From contig NC_031770.1 in the NCBI RefSeq assembly GCF_001522545.3, positions 13,815,115 through 13,879,114 of the forward strand: DNA of 64,000 nt, in the 5' to 3' direction. Position 1 is the first letter of the stretch, and each line of letters starts with the position of its first letter. Made by a program: the position numbers and the translations under genes. The notes under the pieces are model-generated. The model saw nothing but the letters and a program-made list of their open reading frames with translations. It did not search any database and was not told the DNA's origin. The DNA is from Parus major (Eukaryota > Chordata > Aves > Passeriformes > Paridae). Shown here piece after piece: positions 49,205 through 61,130 of this stretch.

Positions 49205-51459
49205 TTGATTCATTGCATGAGGAGCAACTCAGAAGCATTCAACAGCAAACCAAAAGTTAAGACAAGGCTTGCAGCTTGTCTAGATTTGAGTCACACATCC
49301 ACACGTGGCTAGTTCTCATTACCCAGGTCCATTAAATTGAAGTGCTTGAATTCCACCTTCTATTTCCAGCCTGAAGTTTTGACTGTCTTCATTTTGTTAG
49401 TGTACCTATATTTACAAAAGAAGAATTTGTGACTAGACCTAACTCAGTTTTCTTGCTGTTTATAGCACAGATAGGTGTAGGTTGTATCATTACCACAACA
49501 AAGCCCTTATTAATAAGGTGATTACAATTTTGGCAAATACTTGCAGGATGAAATTTTGCATGCTTGGACTCAGTCCACAGGCAGAGCTTTGGAAGCTGAA
49601 GTAAAAGTCTTTGAATTGATGGATATCCACCAAAACTCAGCATGTTGTTGTTTATTCTTGAAGTAACATGAGAATGGGTGAGCTGAGTCATTTAATCTGT
49701 CTTGTTTCATAAATCTTATAAAGATTTACAAATAGAACTAAAAGTGGTGCAATTTTGAAATAAACTGTTTGCCATGCTAAAACAGCACACCTATACCCAG
49801 ATTTTTTTCATCACACACACAGAAGAGTAAGAGTGACTTAATGGCTTAAAAATAGCTGGTCTTTGGTGATGTGATGTCTTATTAATTTATTTAAAAATGC
49901 AAAAATTATTGGTGTTACCTCCCTAGCAGCCATACAGCTCCTTAGGACACGCTTCCCCAAAGAAAACAAGCATCCATGCTGCTGGGTTCCCTGTTGTGGG
50001 ATCTCTTGCTTCTCAGCAGGACTGTCTGACACTTGCCATTCAAGATGCTGGGTGTTAAAGCCTTGAGGGGAGGGGTTTCTAACAATGCTGCAGCTTGCTC
50101 AATCTTTTCCAGCTGGTAAAAGAATGGAACTCCTGCTATTTTTTGTTATTCATAAGGGTGGATTATGATGTCCCATTGAACAAACCCTACAGGGATCTTG
50201 GAAGGCACCAGCCAAGCTATGCTTTTTGCTTACCAGCATGTGGTTGATGTGAAAAACAAATGACCCCAGAGCAGAGGTCTGCTCCCACCTCCCACCCTGG
50301 CTGGCTTCCTCAAACATTTCTTCTTGCCTAAGATGATGCATCTTGAGTTTTATCCACTTCCTCATGCAAAGTAAGAATATAGAATTATTCCTGCTTTGCA
50401 GAGAGCAAATGCAACTTGCCCAAGGCCCCCTTGACAAGAGGAAAAGGAGAGTGTGAAGGACTAGGGCTGAGCTTTCAGCCCTCACTCAGGTTATTTGATT
50501 TTACAGCATTAGTGTTGGCTTTTTGCTTTACTCTGCAAAGAATTGCAGATATATCTATATATTTATTTTCAGGTGAATTCCAACTGAAATATGTAGGGAA
50601 AGTTAAGTTAACCCCCCACCAAGATTTTAGATGGCAGCCATATTATATAACAATACTGCCTGCCAGTTAAGGATGTCTACTGTAATCTGCTGGGTAAGGA
50701 TTGTGAGAGCTGCATTTCTTTAAGCAGCTGGAAAGCATGAACTTTTCAGTTCTATTTTTTTTTTAGTTTACGAGTTCATTTACATACCTTTATAGAATTG
50801 CCAGGAACCTTATTGTCATGAATTGTTAACAAAACACCCAAAAAACAACTATTTATGATACTAAACCAAAAGCTATCCAGTTTTAATTTCATGCATTTCT
50901 TGTCTGACAGGGAAATACTAATTAGTGAATACTAATGACTGCCCAGCTCCAGCTGGGTTACCATCTATGATATTAAAGTTCTCTGGACACATACCTTGCT
51001 CACCTATGGTCCAGTACCTAACTGGGTTTCTTCACTGCTTCAGTCAGAGCAAGGAACCTCTCCAAAGAACACCATTGTCTCCACCTCTTTCCAGTCTGAT
51101 TCCACACCCAGTGCCAGGATTTATTAACAGGGTTGTTAATAAATGCACATGTGACTCCTCTGGCCTTGTTCACACCAAGAGAATGTACCATCCTTGGAAA
51201 CTTTCTGCTTCCAATCTTCCATCAGGTGTGCTGTAGCAATAAATGAAATGAGGTCCAGGGAGGCCCATTTGTATGAAAAACACTACAAAAGTAAAATCAA
51301 CAATTAATTGCCTAAAAGAGTAAAAGTTCAAGAGAGCAACATAAATTTCAACAAACACTAAGACAAAGCTCCTTAATAAATGACATGCCACAACTGCAAA
51401 ACAGCAAGTGCCCAGCTGCCAATGGGTTTCATGCTAGATAATGTAGAGTTGATAAACTG
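49205..51459. other. Non-coding sequence, no gene seen
   Basis: Minus-strand frames of 100 and 111 codons (49389-49691, 50150-50485) and plus-strand frames of 84 and 103 codons show no recognisable features. No simple repeats beyond short T and A runs. Confidence 0.6.
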
Positions 51460-51700
51460 ATCTTAATGCCTAAGTAATTAGCAGTGAATTATTTTAATAT
51501 GACGACTAAAGCTGAGCAATGACTACTGCCGCAGCACTAACAGATGAGCAGCTGTATCATTATCTGTGTCTTTGCCTGTGTAATCTTTTTAGTGAGAAAT
51601 GTATTTAGTTTAAGTTTGCTGAAATAGCTCTGAAGGGACAAAGGAGTCAGCAGACATAAAATATCCGCAAACTTACGGAACGTGTGCTTCCATTTATCCG
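51460..51700. promoter_or_regulatory. Candidate conserved regulatory element (low confidence)
   Basis: The sequence is complex, with GTAATTAGC, GAATTATTTTAAT, GCCGCAGC, GAGCAGCTGT (E-box) and TGTAATC words and several CpG sites (about 51503, 51529, 51666, 51677, 51681). CpG persistence amid homeodomain and E-box cores is suggestive of a constrained element. It is inference from texture only. Confidence 0.2.
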
Positions 51701-54190
51701 TGGTGGGGCAGGATGAGCGATGGCCTCAATTGCTTGAGGTAAGTTATGTGCTGCAGTTTTTCACGCTTTGTTCCAGAAACAACAACTGTATCTGTGTCCA
51801 AACCCCAGAATATCCCTTTGTAGGAAAAGGAGGAAGAAATAACAGGGAGTGTTTTATCTTACAGAACAGAGCTGCCTGATGTAACGGGTATGTGGAGAGC
51901 GCTTTGAAACGATGCTTGAGTGATATGAGGCTGTGTTTACATCTGAATGCAGTCCCACTAAAAAGCTCTGTCTCTGTTCAGAAAACAGGATTTTAGCTGA
52001 TTATTTAGAAGCTAGCTCCTTAAGACCATATTTCTGTTTTTAAGTTCTTGTGAAGTAAAGGCGAGTGAAAGGTATAGTTTAGAGTTTTGAAAGGATATAT
52101 TAATTCAATATATCCTGCACTCAAATCATTACTGTTAAACTTTGAGGAGCATGGACATGCAGAAATCCAGGGAATATCATGCAGTAACACACAATGATGT
52201 AGTTGCTCTGGGTTGCCATTCATGCTGCTGAGTTGTTATCTATGACATTATGAACCATCAGTTTCCATCAGAACATAAATACCTGGTGCTGCAGCAACAA
52301 AGGAGCCAAGTGGATTATGTTTCTCTGTTCCAACGTTTTCCTTGTTTTCTGGGGATTTGGAGCACAGTTTGTCTTGGTTTAATTTTTATGAGAGCTTTGG
52401 GGCTTTTGCCTCACTTGGCACAGTGAGGTATAGCTAGATTTCATTTATGATTGTATACCCTATGTTTTTAGAGAAAATATGGCAGAAATAAAAAAACTAC
52501 TTTATGATGGACTCCCTTTCTGCATGTGCAGCACATAAACTGAGGTTTCCTGAGCACCAAGCTCAGAGGCTCTGCTCACACCCTGTTTATTCTCTGGGAG
52601 CTTGAAAAAACTGATAGAAAATCAGTGATTTGACCTCCTCAGGGCCATTAATTACTTATCTGTGTAGTCATTAGTTTCCATGGTGTAAATATCGATGTGG
52701 GAGGTGTCAAATTTTCCATATTCATCAAACAGAAGACAGTAGGATTTGGATGAGACTCAACTTAGCTGTAGTAGCTGGATAGGTCCAGCACAGGAGACTT
52801 TTAGAGGTACTAATGCAGGACTGTAGGAACTTTGTATCCTCATCCCCTAGTGTTTATCTGGGACAGATGTCTGACCCCTCATTTCTTAAACCAAAATGTT
52901 CTACTTCCATCCTGGTCTTGAAAACTACTATTCCAGTGATACTCATATGTCCAGACACTGCAAGTTTCTCTAGCTCTTGGACTAAAAAATATATATGTAA
53001 GCAAAAGGGGCTCATCTTCCCTTTACAACTTTTCATCCACGGAATTGAGATGGACATAAAATATATTGTGAATTTGCTCTCATATCTGCTGTGATCTTGT
53101 CTCTCATAGTAAACTTCTGAGAACTCCTTGTTCTAAACATGCTCCCTCATTGTATAAATACATCTTCAAATATAGATGATAGAAACTAGAAGCAATACTA
53201 GAGTTATTAAAATTCCTGAAGGCAGAAATAGCAGACAGGGAGAGAAGTGAGAAAGAAAATTGAGAGATGTTGGAGTGATGCCTGTGAACATTTAGCTGAT
53301 CTGTAGCTGGGCCATGTATTGGAAAATATGTGGTTTGAGTAATCAGTATTCTACTTCGGGGGATGAAACGAAACTTTTGCTCTGAAAGTAATGTGTGAAA
53401 TTGTTTCTTTATGTCAAATCCACTTAGTATGTAAATTTAAAAAAAAAAAATAGATCTGTTTGCTGTGGTTTTCCTTGGCTCTTCCTGAGATTGCCCTTCA
53501 TTATTACCACCAGCGGAGAATCTTTGTTGTGTTTCTGTTGGCCCTTTCACTGAAGATTAAAGGCATACCTGGAATAATCACCTGTTTCCTTATCCAAGAC
53601 AAGAGGCAGAATGTGCAGTTTGAGACATCAAAAGTTTTGTTTCAGTGGGCAGCTTCCAATCACTGTGATCGTGCTGGAGGTGATCAATGTTTATGAATAG
53701 CAGGGACAAGCTGTCTGAGATGTGACACCAAAGAGCTGAGGCAACAGAATTGAAAAGAAATACTGGAAACCTGTGCCTAATTAATTTTCATGAAAGCAAA
53801 ACTCATTGTAGAGGAATGACATACTCTGCATACTCCTGATAATATTTTTGAACGTGACCTACATTTTCTGTTACGTTCCCGTACCTAGTGCTTCGTCTTT
53901 GTTTTGTGTTATGAATGTGTGCCTGGGAAAATGTTCCTTATCTTTGCAATTCCTACAGCAGCATGATATGCAGAGAGACATAAACTGGCTTTAAAAAAGC
54001 TGAACTCACAGTTAGTCAGTGAGAAACAAATCTTGTCTGGAGCTGCTGTCTCACAGGCTTTTTTTGACCCATTTGCAATTCACACATCATTTCTGTGAAA
54101 GGAAGTCCGGCAACAGAGGATGGCTCTGAAAGGTCTCCTGTCCTGGTAATTTGTTGTCTTGATGCCCTACATGACCAAATGGAAACCATA
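51701..54190. other. Non-coding sequence, possible small regulatory element
   Basis: A segment at about 52640-52740 has the clustered GGCCATTAATTACTTATC, CATTAGTTTCC and ATCGATG words typical of enhancers, but is short. A10 lies near 53439-53449. No gene or transposon is recognised. Confidence 0.55.
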
Positions 54191-54191
54191 T

Positions 54192-54220
54192 CAAATATTC
54201 AGTGCTCAATATTCAGTGCT
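54192..54220. repeat. Two-copy 14-15-bp tandem repeat
   Basis: CAAATATTCAGTGCT (54192-54206) is followed directly by CAATATTCAGTGCT (54207-54220); they differ by one A. This looks like a small slippage duplication. Confidence 0.85.
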
Positions 54221-54317
54221 GAGATGGGCTCTTGTTGAGCTTACTGCGAGAACTCGAGGGGGGAGCTCACTAGTATCACTTAGCCACTTGCTGGCTTGTT
54301 ATTTGGGTGTTTTTAAG

Positions 54318-54320
<3 letters not shown>

Positions 54321-54354
<34 letters not shown>
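54321..54354 (+). repeat. Poly(A) run of 34 bases
   Basis: Thirty-four uninterrupted A follow TTTTTAAGCTT and precede GAGGAATCC. It is by far the longest homopolymer in the window. CR1 lacks poly(A), so a CR1 tail is excluded. No AATAAA signal lies in the preceding 30 bases and no source gene is recognised upstream. AGAGGAAT after the run matches AGAGGAAT near 53812, a conceivable but weak 8-base target duplication. It could be the tail of a processed retrocopy, a homopolymer expansion, or an assembly artefact. Confidence 0.9.
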
Positions 54355-54359
<5 letters not shown>

Positions 54360-54655
54360 ATCCAAATTATAAATGTTTCCCTGGAATCAGCAAGTTTTCC
54401 AGTGTGATGAGCTTAATTAAAACTAACAGAATATTTTAGTTGTGTTGTAGTCTTTTTCTCTAATGTGTTAGCCTTGCCTCAAACAAAGCCATGTGGTGTG
54501 TTTTGGAGTCCAATTTGAGCTGGCCTGAAGGCAGTGGTGCATGTCTATCAAATGGGTGTAGGACACACTGCTGCATGCCAGAAAAGAGAGGGCAGCTATT
54601 GCCTCCTGTTGCTGCCCCTGTGTGGGGTAACCCATCTTCTAGGAGCAGTATGATG

Positions 54656-54717
54656 TGTCTCTGCATCATAACAGATGGCTCAGCAGTGTCTCTGCATCAT
54701 AACAGATGGCTCAGCAG
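54656..54717. repeat. Perfect 2 x 31-bp tandem duplication
   Basis: A 31-base unit beginning TGTCTCTGCATCATAACAG and ending GGCTCAGCAG occupies 54656-54686 and is repeated without a mismatch at 54687-54717. Identity between copies points to a recent duplication or an assembly duplication. No gene overlaps convincingly; the 130-codon plus-strand frame (54491-54883) is unrecognised. Confidence 0.95.
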
Positions 54718-57700
54718 AAACCTACAGGTACTATTGGACCTCCTCAGCTGGCCCAGGCCAGTGAAGGGCCCCACACTTCCCTTGTCCATCACTGTGACCT
54801 CCAGGAAGGAACTGCTTTGGTCTCCAGGGGGAATGGGCTATTTCCCTTGCAGAGAAGTGCTCTCTGTAATGCTGGCTCTGTGATGTTCACACCTCTGAGC
54901 ACTTTGCTCAGCAAATGACAGAACTCTGGGTGCTTCCTGCTGGCAGCCAGAACTTGCCCCCAATGCATGGGCTATTTTATAAACAGTATGCCCAGATGCT
55001 TTTCATCCAGGGCTGCTGCACACACTTTGAACTGAATGTGCTCACTCTCATTATCTCAGGGAGGAACACAGTATATTGACTGGATTTAGACCAACGTGCC
55101 CATTATGATGAGGTATTTATTCCACTAGCAAGCCAATTAAAACATAAAGTATTTACAGTTTCCACCATGCCAGTGCTGAACCTGATATCCTGGGATGCAC
55201 TTTGCCTGCTTCATCTCATGCCCTTGAATATCCCAGCAGGCTCAGAGCTCCATCCATTCTTTTTGCTGCCCATAGCTCAGCACATGCCTTGAACTTGGGC
55301 TGACTGGAGACTGACAAGAATGCCAGATGTTTTTTGACGTTAGATGTCATGCTATGAGTGGAGCTGTGCAAAATGGGTCCTGCTACTGTTGTCTGACAGC
55401 CACTGTGAAAGTTGCTGTCAGCTTGCTGGGTCCTGTGCTGTGTCCTAGCATGGGCCTTGGCACTGAGAATCATCCCCTTCTCCTGATAGTCCTGTCACCA
55501 CATTTGCAGGATGCATGAGTAGAGGCCATTGGTGCTATTATTCAGCTCCCTGGTGAGCTAAGGGGTTAATCTGAGTTTTCTGAGGGCAGACTCTTCCTCA
55601 CAAGTGGAAGAAGAGAGAGACAGGGGATTTATCTCTGTGTCACCTAATCTGAACAGTAAATTGAGATATAGAGGTAAAAGGGCTTGGTGGATTATCCCTC
55701 TCCCATATTTTGCTTTCAGTATAAGTTCCAGGTATTATTCTTTTGACAAGATAAAAAAAAAATAAAATATTAGAAATGACTTCTTACATCTGCCTTTCAC
55801 TGTCTTCTTCAGATGCACTGAGAGGTGAGTGATACCATCAGCAAGGGCTGGAAATCCTGCCTGGATAGCTGCAGTCCCATGCCTAGCTCCTGGCAGAGCA
55901 GGCAGTTGCTTTTCCACAGGGTGAGGGTTAGCAAACCAGTCAGAGTGAAGTGGTTGTAATGAACCTAATCTCATTAAGCAAAGTGTTAGTGGAACTGGAG
56001 ATGCTGTTGATTGATAGCACATGCCTGATGGCCTTCCCAGGAGACACTTCTGAGCTTTTTTAATTCCTTGGGGAAGAGCAGGCACCTTTCTGCTGCTTGT
56101 GTCCTCTAAGGTAGGTGCAAATCCATGAGTACTCTCCTATAACCAAAATGCAGGGTATATTTTGGTGTCCTGGCACCTGCTCTCTAAATGTTCCTTGGCA
56201 GACCTCAAACCTTTTGTGTGTTTCTGTAGGAATCGCTGTGATTTGTAAGTTCACCTCCAAAGTGTGATTTCTGTTGTTGTGTTTGGTCCCTGGGTACAAG
56301 TTGTCAATGAAAAGACTTAATTTTGTGTCTGGAGACTGGCCTCTTGCACTAAAAAAAAATAAAAAAGATGCATGATTGTAACTTTCTGCTGGTTCAACAC
56401 TAAGGAGCTCAGATTTTTGAGATACTGCTGTCTTTTTCCCAGAATTTTTTCATGCTATTACACTTGTTTTGTGCCTGTGATGAGTGACTGCATAGCAGAA
56501 GCCATAAACTCTGGGGGGAGGCTGTGGGCCCTTTAAACACTCTGTATAGAGCCTTGTTTTTTTTTCCCCAAAGCCCAAGATTATCTCCCCTAATGATAAA
56601 AATGAGACCAAATATACATTTTACTTGTGAATGGGCTGTTGGACAGTATTTAAATACCAGCTTGTTAGAAATCTGTGATGAATGTATGGCAGAGAGTATG
56701 GCAGGCTAGATATGGAAAAGGAAGTGTTGTGTGATGGTTTTCCTGGCAGGAGATGGGAGTCCTGCCTGCCTCCTTTAGTAGTGTCTGTCTTCCTGTGCCC
56801 TCACCCGAGTTAGCAGGGAGGGAGTTTGTCCTGGGAGCAGCATCACTGTTCTGGATTAAAAAGTGATTAAGTTTTTATTTCTCCAAAGTCCTATGCTCAA
56901 CATGCTGCTCTCCATGTGGATTTGGGTACTAAGGCATTTACATGTGCATTATTTTGGCTGGCAGGTACCTGGTTTGAATTGTTGTTTATTCTACAAAGGC
57001 TCGTCAGTATAGTTTTTTTTGCTAGCAGGCCCTCCCCCAGTGGACAAATCTCATAATAATATAATATTTATTTTGTTGAAAAAAATTAAAAATGTTACTG
57101 CTGAAATTAATGTTCCCTTTAAATAATCTTTTTCCCCCTATTGCTTTTCCATATATGTATATGCCTATCTTCAGACAGAGATCTGACCTTGGAGTTTCAA
57201 ATCTGATGCATCTCTATGCAGCTAATAGAGCACATTTTTCTTCCATGGGGCAGGTGTCTATAAAAGAAGTTTTAATGGTAGTGTTTGAGCATTGGGTACT
57301 AAAGCCTTTGCCCTGCATGTCAGTGAGCAGCTCCTGCTAAGCCAGCCAGCAGATGTGAGTCAAACCTGGGAGCATCTCTGTGGGGTACAGGGCCTTCACT
57401 GCAAAGCTCCACTTCTGCTCCCTTCTGGGAGAAGCTGCTCCTGCTGCTTCCCCCAGGTGACACTGAAATGGGTCTGCAACAAGCAGAGATGAGGCAGAGG
57501 AGGCAGGCCCTGGAACCAGAGGTGGTTTCACAGCAGTTATTTGGTCTTGTGAAATCTTTCAGGGAGCCATTGGGGTTTTATATCTTGAGTTAAGGGGGCC
57601 TTGCCATAAAATAAAAGGAAGTTCGTTGTAATGTGGGTGGAGGGAACAAGTAAAATCCCCTGCTTGGGTTTACTCTGCATGGCAAACCTAGTCTTATTTC

Positions 57701-59233
57701 TCTTTTATCCACTTTGATCCCTGCCAGCTAGCCAGGAAGCTACCTGCTGCTGCTTCTAGTCATCTCACGCTGGGATGATTGTTGGCTTAGCAGGATGCAC
57801 ATTAAGTGGCACTAAAAATAAAAAGGAAATTGGGTTTTCTGGCTCTCTTTTTGATTTCCCTCCTTTAAATGAAAGGAATTGTTAAGCTTTCAGGATTGTT
57901 ACAACAGAAACAAAAAGAAGAAGCCCCTGCATTGCAAACACCTTCAGAAAGCCGAGCTACGTGAGGAGGAGCTGCTATCCCTGGTGGGTGCTGCAGTACA
58001 GGCATCTCCCAGATGAGCCATTACACTCCCACAAGGAGCTCCACAAAGTGCTGCCTCTTCCCCATGCAGAGCCCACGAAGTTGCTCTCAAAAGTGCCTTC
58101 AGAAACAATATCTTTCCACCGAGGCTCCCCAAGCCTATGGTGGGTTAACACAGGACTTAGTTTTGAATGACCCATTGGAAGGAGACAAATGAAACCATCC
58201 TGAGTCCCTCTTTTCTTCCCCCAAATGTTGTAGAGGTACAGCAGTTGTGCCAGACTAAATGTTGACAGTCTTTAACATAATTTGTCTGTACTAAAGTTAA
58301 TGCTGCACTTCATGTACTATATTTATATCCATCTATTCCCTTTCATGTCAAATAAGTTCTAGTGTGTGGGATGCATAATGAGATTGACTGAAAAGTATTT
58401 TTTAACCCTGTGAGCTCTACAGCTTCCTGCAGGTAGAAAAGGTTGAGGTTACTTTCCTATTTAGATAGTTATGGTGTGCTTTACTTTATTTTTCCTGACT
58501 CTTTATTACATTGTGCTATTATAAAATTATGGTGTGGAAGTTGCAAAAACCTTGATTGTGAGGTTTATATGCAGTGTAGCAATGCATAACTTAAAATATT
58601 GTGAGGGCTGCCTGGAAATTTGCTTAAGAAGTGGCTTGGGAAACCCTCCCAGCTGAAAGAGGTTTACCCCTAGGCTGCAGCACTCTTATTTAACTGCTGT
58701 GTCCCTCCTTTGAAAAGAAGTCTCCTACTAAACCTACCCTGAGAGGAGGCCTGAAATCCTGCTGTGGTTACAGTCCAGGAGACATTTCTGTCCATCCTTG
58801 GGAGATAGCTGGATGAAGTTTCTCTTCTCTGGTGGGTGAATTGTAGTGTGGAGGTGCTGCTTCAAGCAATCCCTTTCCTGCCTGTGTAGAGAAGCTTGAA
58901 AGAGTCAGCATTGTCATTACTGCTCCTATGAAAGGTGTTTGTCATCCTCTTTTTAGAGGGTGAGACAAATGGTAAACACCTCTAAAATTTTATTTTCATA
59001 TGTATTCATGTTGTTTCAGAAATGTTTCTTTAGGTTTATGCTGTATAAGGTAAAGGGCAGCAGGGCCAGCAAGCAGGAGAGTAAAGATTACCGGGTTCCT
59101 ATCTATCGATCTGCTCTCAAACAGATAAGGACCAGATTTGAGTCATTGCCTGGCTTTAACTTCTCCAAACTTTAAAGTCCCCCTGAACCTAAAGCCAAAT
59201 CCCTTCTCATTTGCCTGCCTTGGTAAGTGCTGA
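54718..59233. other. Non-coding sequence, no gene seen
   Basis: Many mutually antisense frames of 60-116 codons, none with a recognisable domain. A segment at 55080-55165 (CATTATGATGAGG, CCAATTAAAAC, GTATTTAC) has weak regulatory texture. Runs of T8-9 and A9 occur near 56557, 56351 and 57011. No transposon is recognised. Confidence 0.55.
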
Positions 59234-59310
59234 GCACAGCTGCTCAGCTGCTGTAAATAATCTCAGCTCTGACGTCAGGGCTGTTTCAACAACTGACATC
59301 AGCTGAAGAC
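59234..59310. promoter_or_regulatory. CRE palindrome with flanking inverted repeat
   Basis: A perfect CRE, TGACGTCA, lies at 59270-59277. Just upstream GCTGAG and CTCAGC (about 59229-59248) form an inverted repeat around CACAGCTG, which includes an E-box, and GACATCAGCTGAAGACGTG follows downstream. TGACGTCA is bound by CREB/ATF family proteins, and its retained CpG stands out in this CpG-poor DNA. Regulatory activity is inference; no promoter is visible. Confidence 0.35.
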
Positions 59311-59733
59311 GTGTCTATGGCTAAGTATAACCCACAGGTATTACAGCATGATTTACAGAGTCTCTTAGAAGTGTAAACCATATGTTTTATAGCTGCTGAG
59401 AAAGAGAAGAAAGAGTCTGACAACAAGCAAAGGCATATTTAGTAGCATTTTTATATGGTTGAAATTTCCCAGTTAGGGGTTTTTAGGAAATACATTTGCT
59501 GTGATGCACAGCACTACGCAGCTGAAGCACATATCACCCCAGGCATTCAATTTATCACAATCTATCATGTTAACTTGGCTAATTTGACACTGTTTCCTGC
59601 TGAAATGCTCTCAGACAGTTCTGCATTGTCTGCTAATCTCCATGACATGTGAGCCTGAGGGAAGGACCCTAAAGAAAAGCAGACCTCAGTGCTATGGAGT
59701 TGAGGGAAGGGAGAAGAACAGAGCTCAGTAGTT

Positions 59734-60022
59734 CACAGAATCATAGACTATCCTGAGTTGAAAGGGATCCACAAGGATCATCAAAGTTCAAGTCCTGACC
59801 CTTCACATGACAGCTCCAAGAGTCACTCCATGTGCCCAAGATTATTGTCCAAAATTTTCTTGGACTATATCAGGCTTGCTGCTGTGACACTGCCCTGGGG
59901 AGCCTGTTCCAGTGCCCAGCCACCCTCTGGGTGAAAAAACTTCTCCTGATATCCAACCTAAATCTCCCCTGGCACAGCTTCATGCCATTCTCTCAGGTCC
60001 TCACTGATCACCAGAGAAGAAT
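59734..60022 (-). mobile_element. CR1 LINE, 5'-truncated 3' end
   Basis: On the plus strand the element starts with CACAGAATCATAGAC (59734-59748), the reverse complement of the CR1 terminal octamers, and continues through GGATCCACAAGGATCATC, GCCCTGGGGAGCCTGTTCC (59892-59910), CCACCCTCTGGGTGAAAAAA, CCTAAATCTCCCCTGGCAC and GATCACCAGAGAAGAATG (to about 60022). This order is diagnostic of the CR1 3' UTR and the end of ORF2 in minus orientation. Stops interrupt the ORF2 part. The copy is 5'-truncated, as most CR1 copies are, and inactive. Confidence 0.95.
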
Positions 60023-60043
60023 GTTGATTATATGTATTATGTT

Positions 60044-60083
60044 ACAATATGATATAAATAATGTGTACAATATAACATATTGT
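60044..60083. repeat. AT-rich inverted repeat at the CR1 5' junction
   Basis: ACAATATG at 60044-60051 is the reverse complement of CATATTGT at 60076-60083, and ACAATAT is repeated directly in the spacer. It lies about 20 bases beyond the 5' end of the CR1 copy. The AT-rich composition makes chance likely. Confidence 0.5.
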
Positions 60084-60930
60084 TATTCCATTAATCCATT
60101 AGTATTTCTTGTAATTCACTTAATTTTTGAAAACAGCTGTAGTGAAATACTGTTCCTCCCATGGTATGAGTCAATGACAGCAAATTTCAATGAAACATGC
60201 CTTGAAGGAGGGGTGGTTCTCCAAAGTCTTTCTGTGAAAGAGCTGGATAATGAACTGAAATGTGAGTGAGAAGCAGCAAGAACAGAGAGGGTGGATCTCC
60301 TGGAGAGAAAGGATTCTGCTTAAAGGTCTGGAGCCTCTCTCTGGGCAGCTCCTTGCTGAGCAGAAACAGGCAACTGAAGCAATGCTGTGGAGTCTCTTGC
60401 AGCCCCAAGCAGCGACTTCAGCTTTCCCAGTGCTTGAGAACTGATCTGGAGGCTGTGTTAGTGCAGAGCTGCTAGGGAGCGAGGGAAAACACTGCCTGCC
60501 CTACCTGCTAATCCTGAACGTGCACCAGGCTGACCTTGGCATGTGTCATCAGGGTTCCTGCATCCTCTTGAGCTGCAATTCCTCACAGTTTGTGTAAGAG
60601 AGAGTGCTAACCCAGCCTGGACTGTGCAGGGGTAGATCTGGAAAAGAGAAAATGAGAAAATAGAGGGGTGTCATCAGAATGGGTGACACTCCTGTGGTAC
60701 AGCAGGCATGAGTCAAGGTATAGATGCTGATCAAGAAGGAATGGCATCTCCAGCACAGCAAGGGCTGCGTGTCCTGGCGTCCCCCTGCACTGGAGATGCT
60801 TTTGTCATTATGTAGCTCCTGACAACATATTGTGACTATGCAGAAGTGAAAGGAAATGTGTAGTTAGGCTTTACCTTCCTAAGTCTCAGTTTTTTATCTA
60901 TAGGAGCTAAACATTCAAGGACAGAAAGGT
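60084..60930. other. Non-coding sequence, no gene seen
   Basis: Overlapping frames of 60-73 codons on both strands, none recognised. No simple repeats. Confidence 0.6.
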
Positions 60931-61130
60931 ATATAAGGAGAAAAAGCCTCCTTAATTAGGCTGCTTGAGCTTGGATACCTTCGTTGTTAAACAGTTGCAG
61001 AGACAGATGAGAAGCCAAAGGAGATTATTTGGTCTATTATTAACTAGCTGCTGAACATTTCCTAATTGATACTAGATTGTCTCTTTCATTAATAAACATT
61101 ACCAGAGTTTATGGAAAATTAGTACTTGCA
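60931..61130. promoter_or_regulatory. Candidate homeodomain-site-rich regulatory element (low confidence)
   Basis: CCTTAATTAGGC, GTTAAACAG, TATTAACTAGC, CCTAATTGATAC, TTCATTAATAAAC and AAAATTAGTAC fall within about 200 bases of non-repetitive sequence. The clustering is suggestive of an enhancer, but unproven. Confidence 0.2.

Noticed and set aside
54321..54354. Poly(A) as a CR1 or mammalian L1/Alu tail
   Set aside because: CR1 ends in octamers rather than poly(A), and no L1 or Alu sequence precedes the run.
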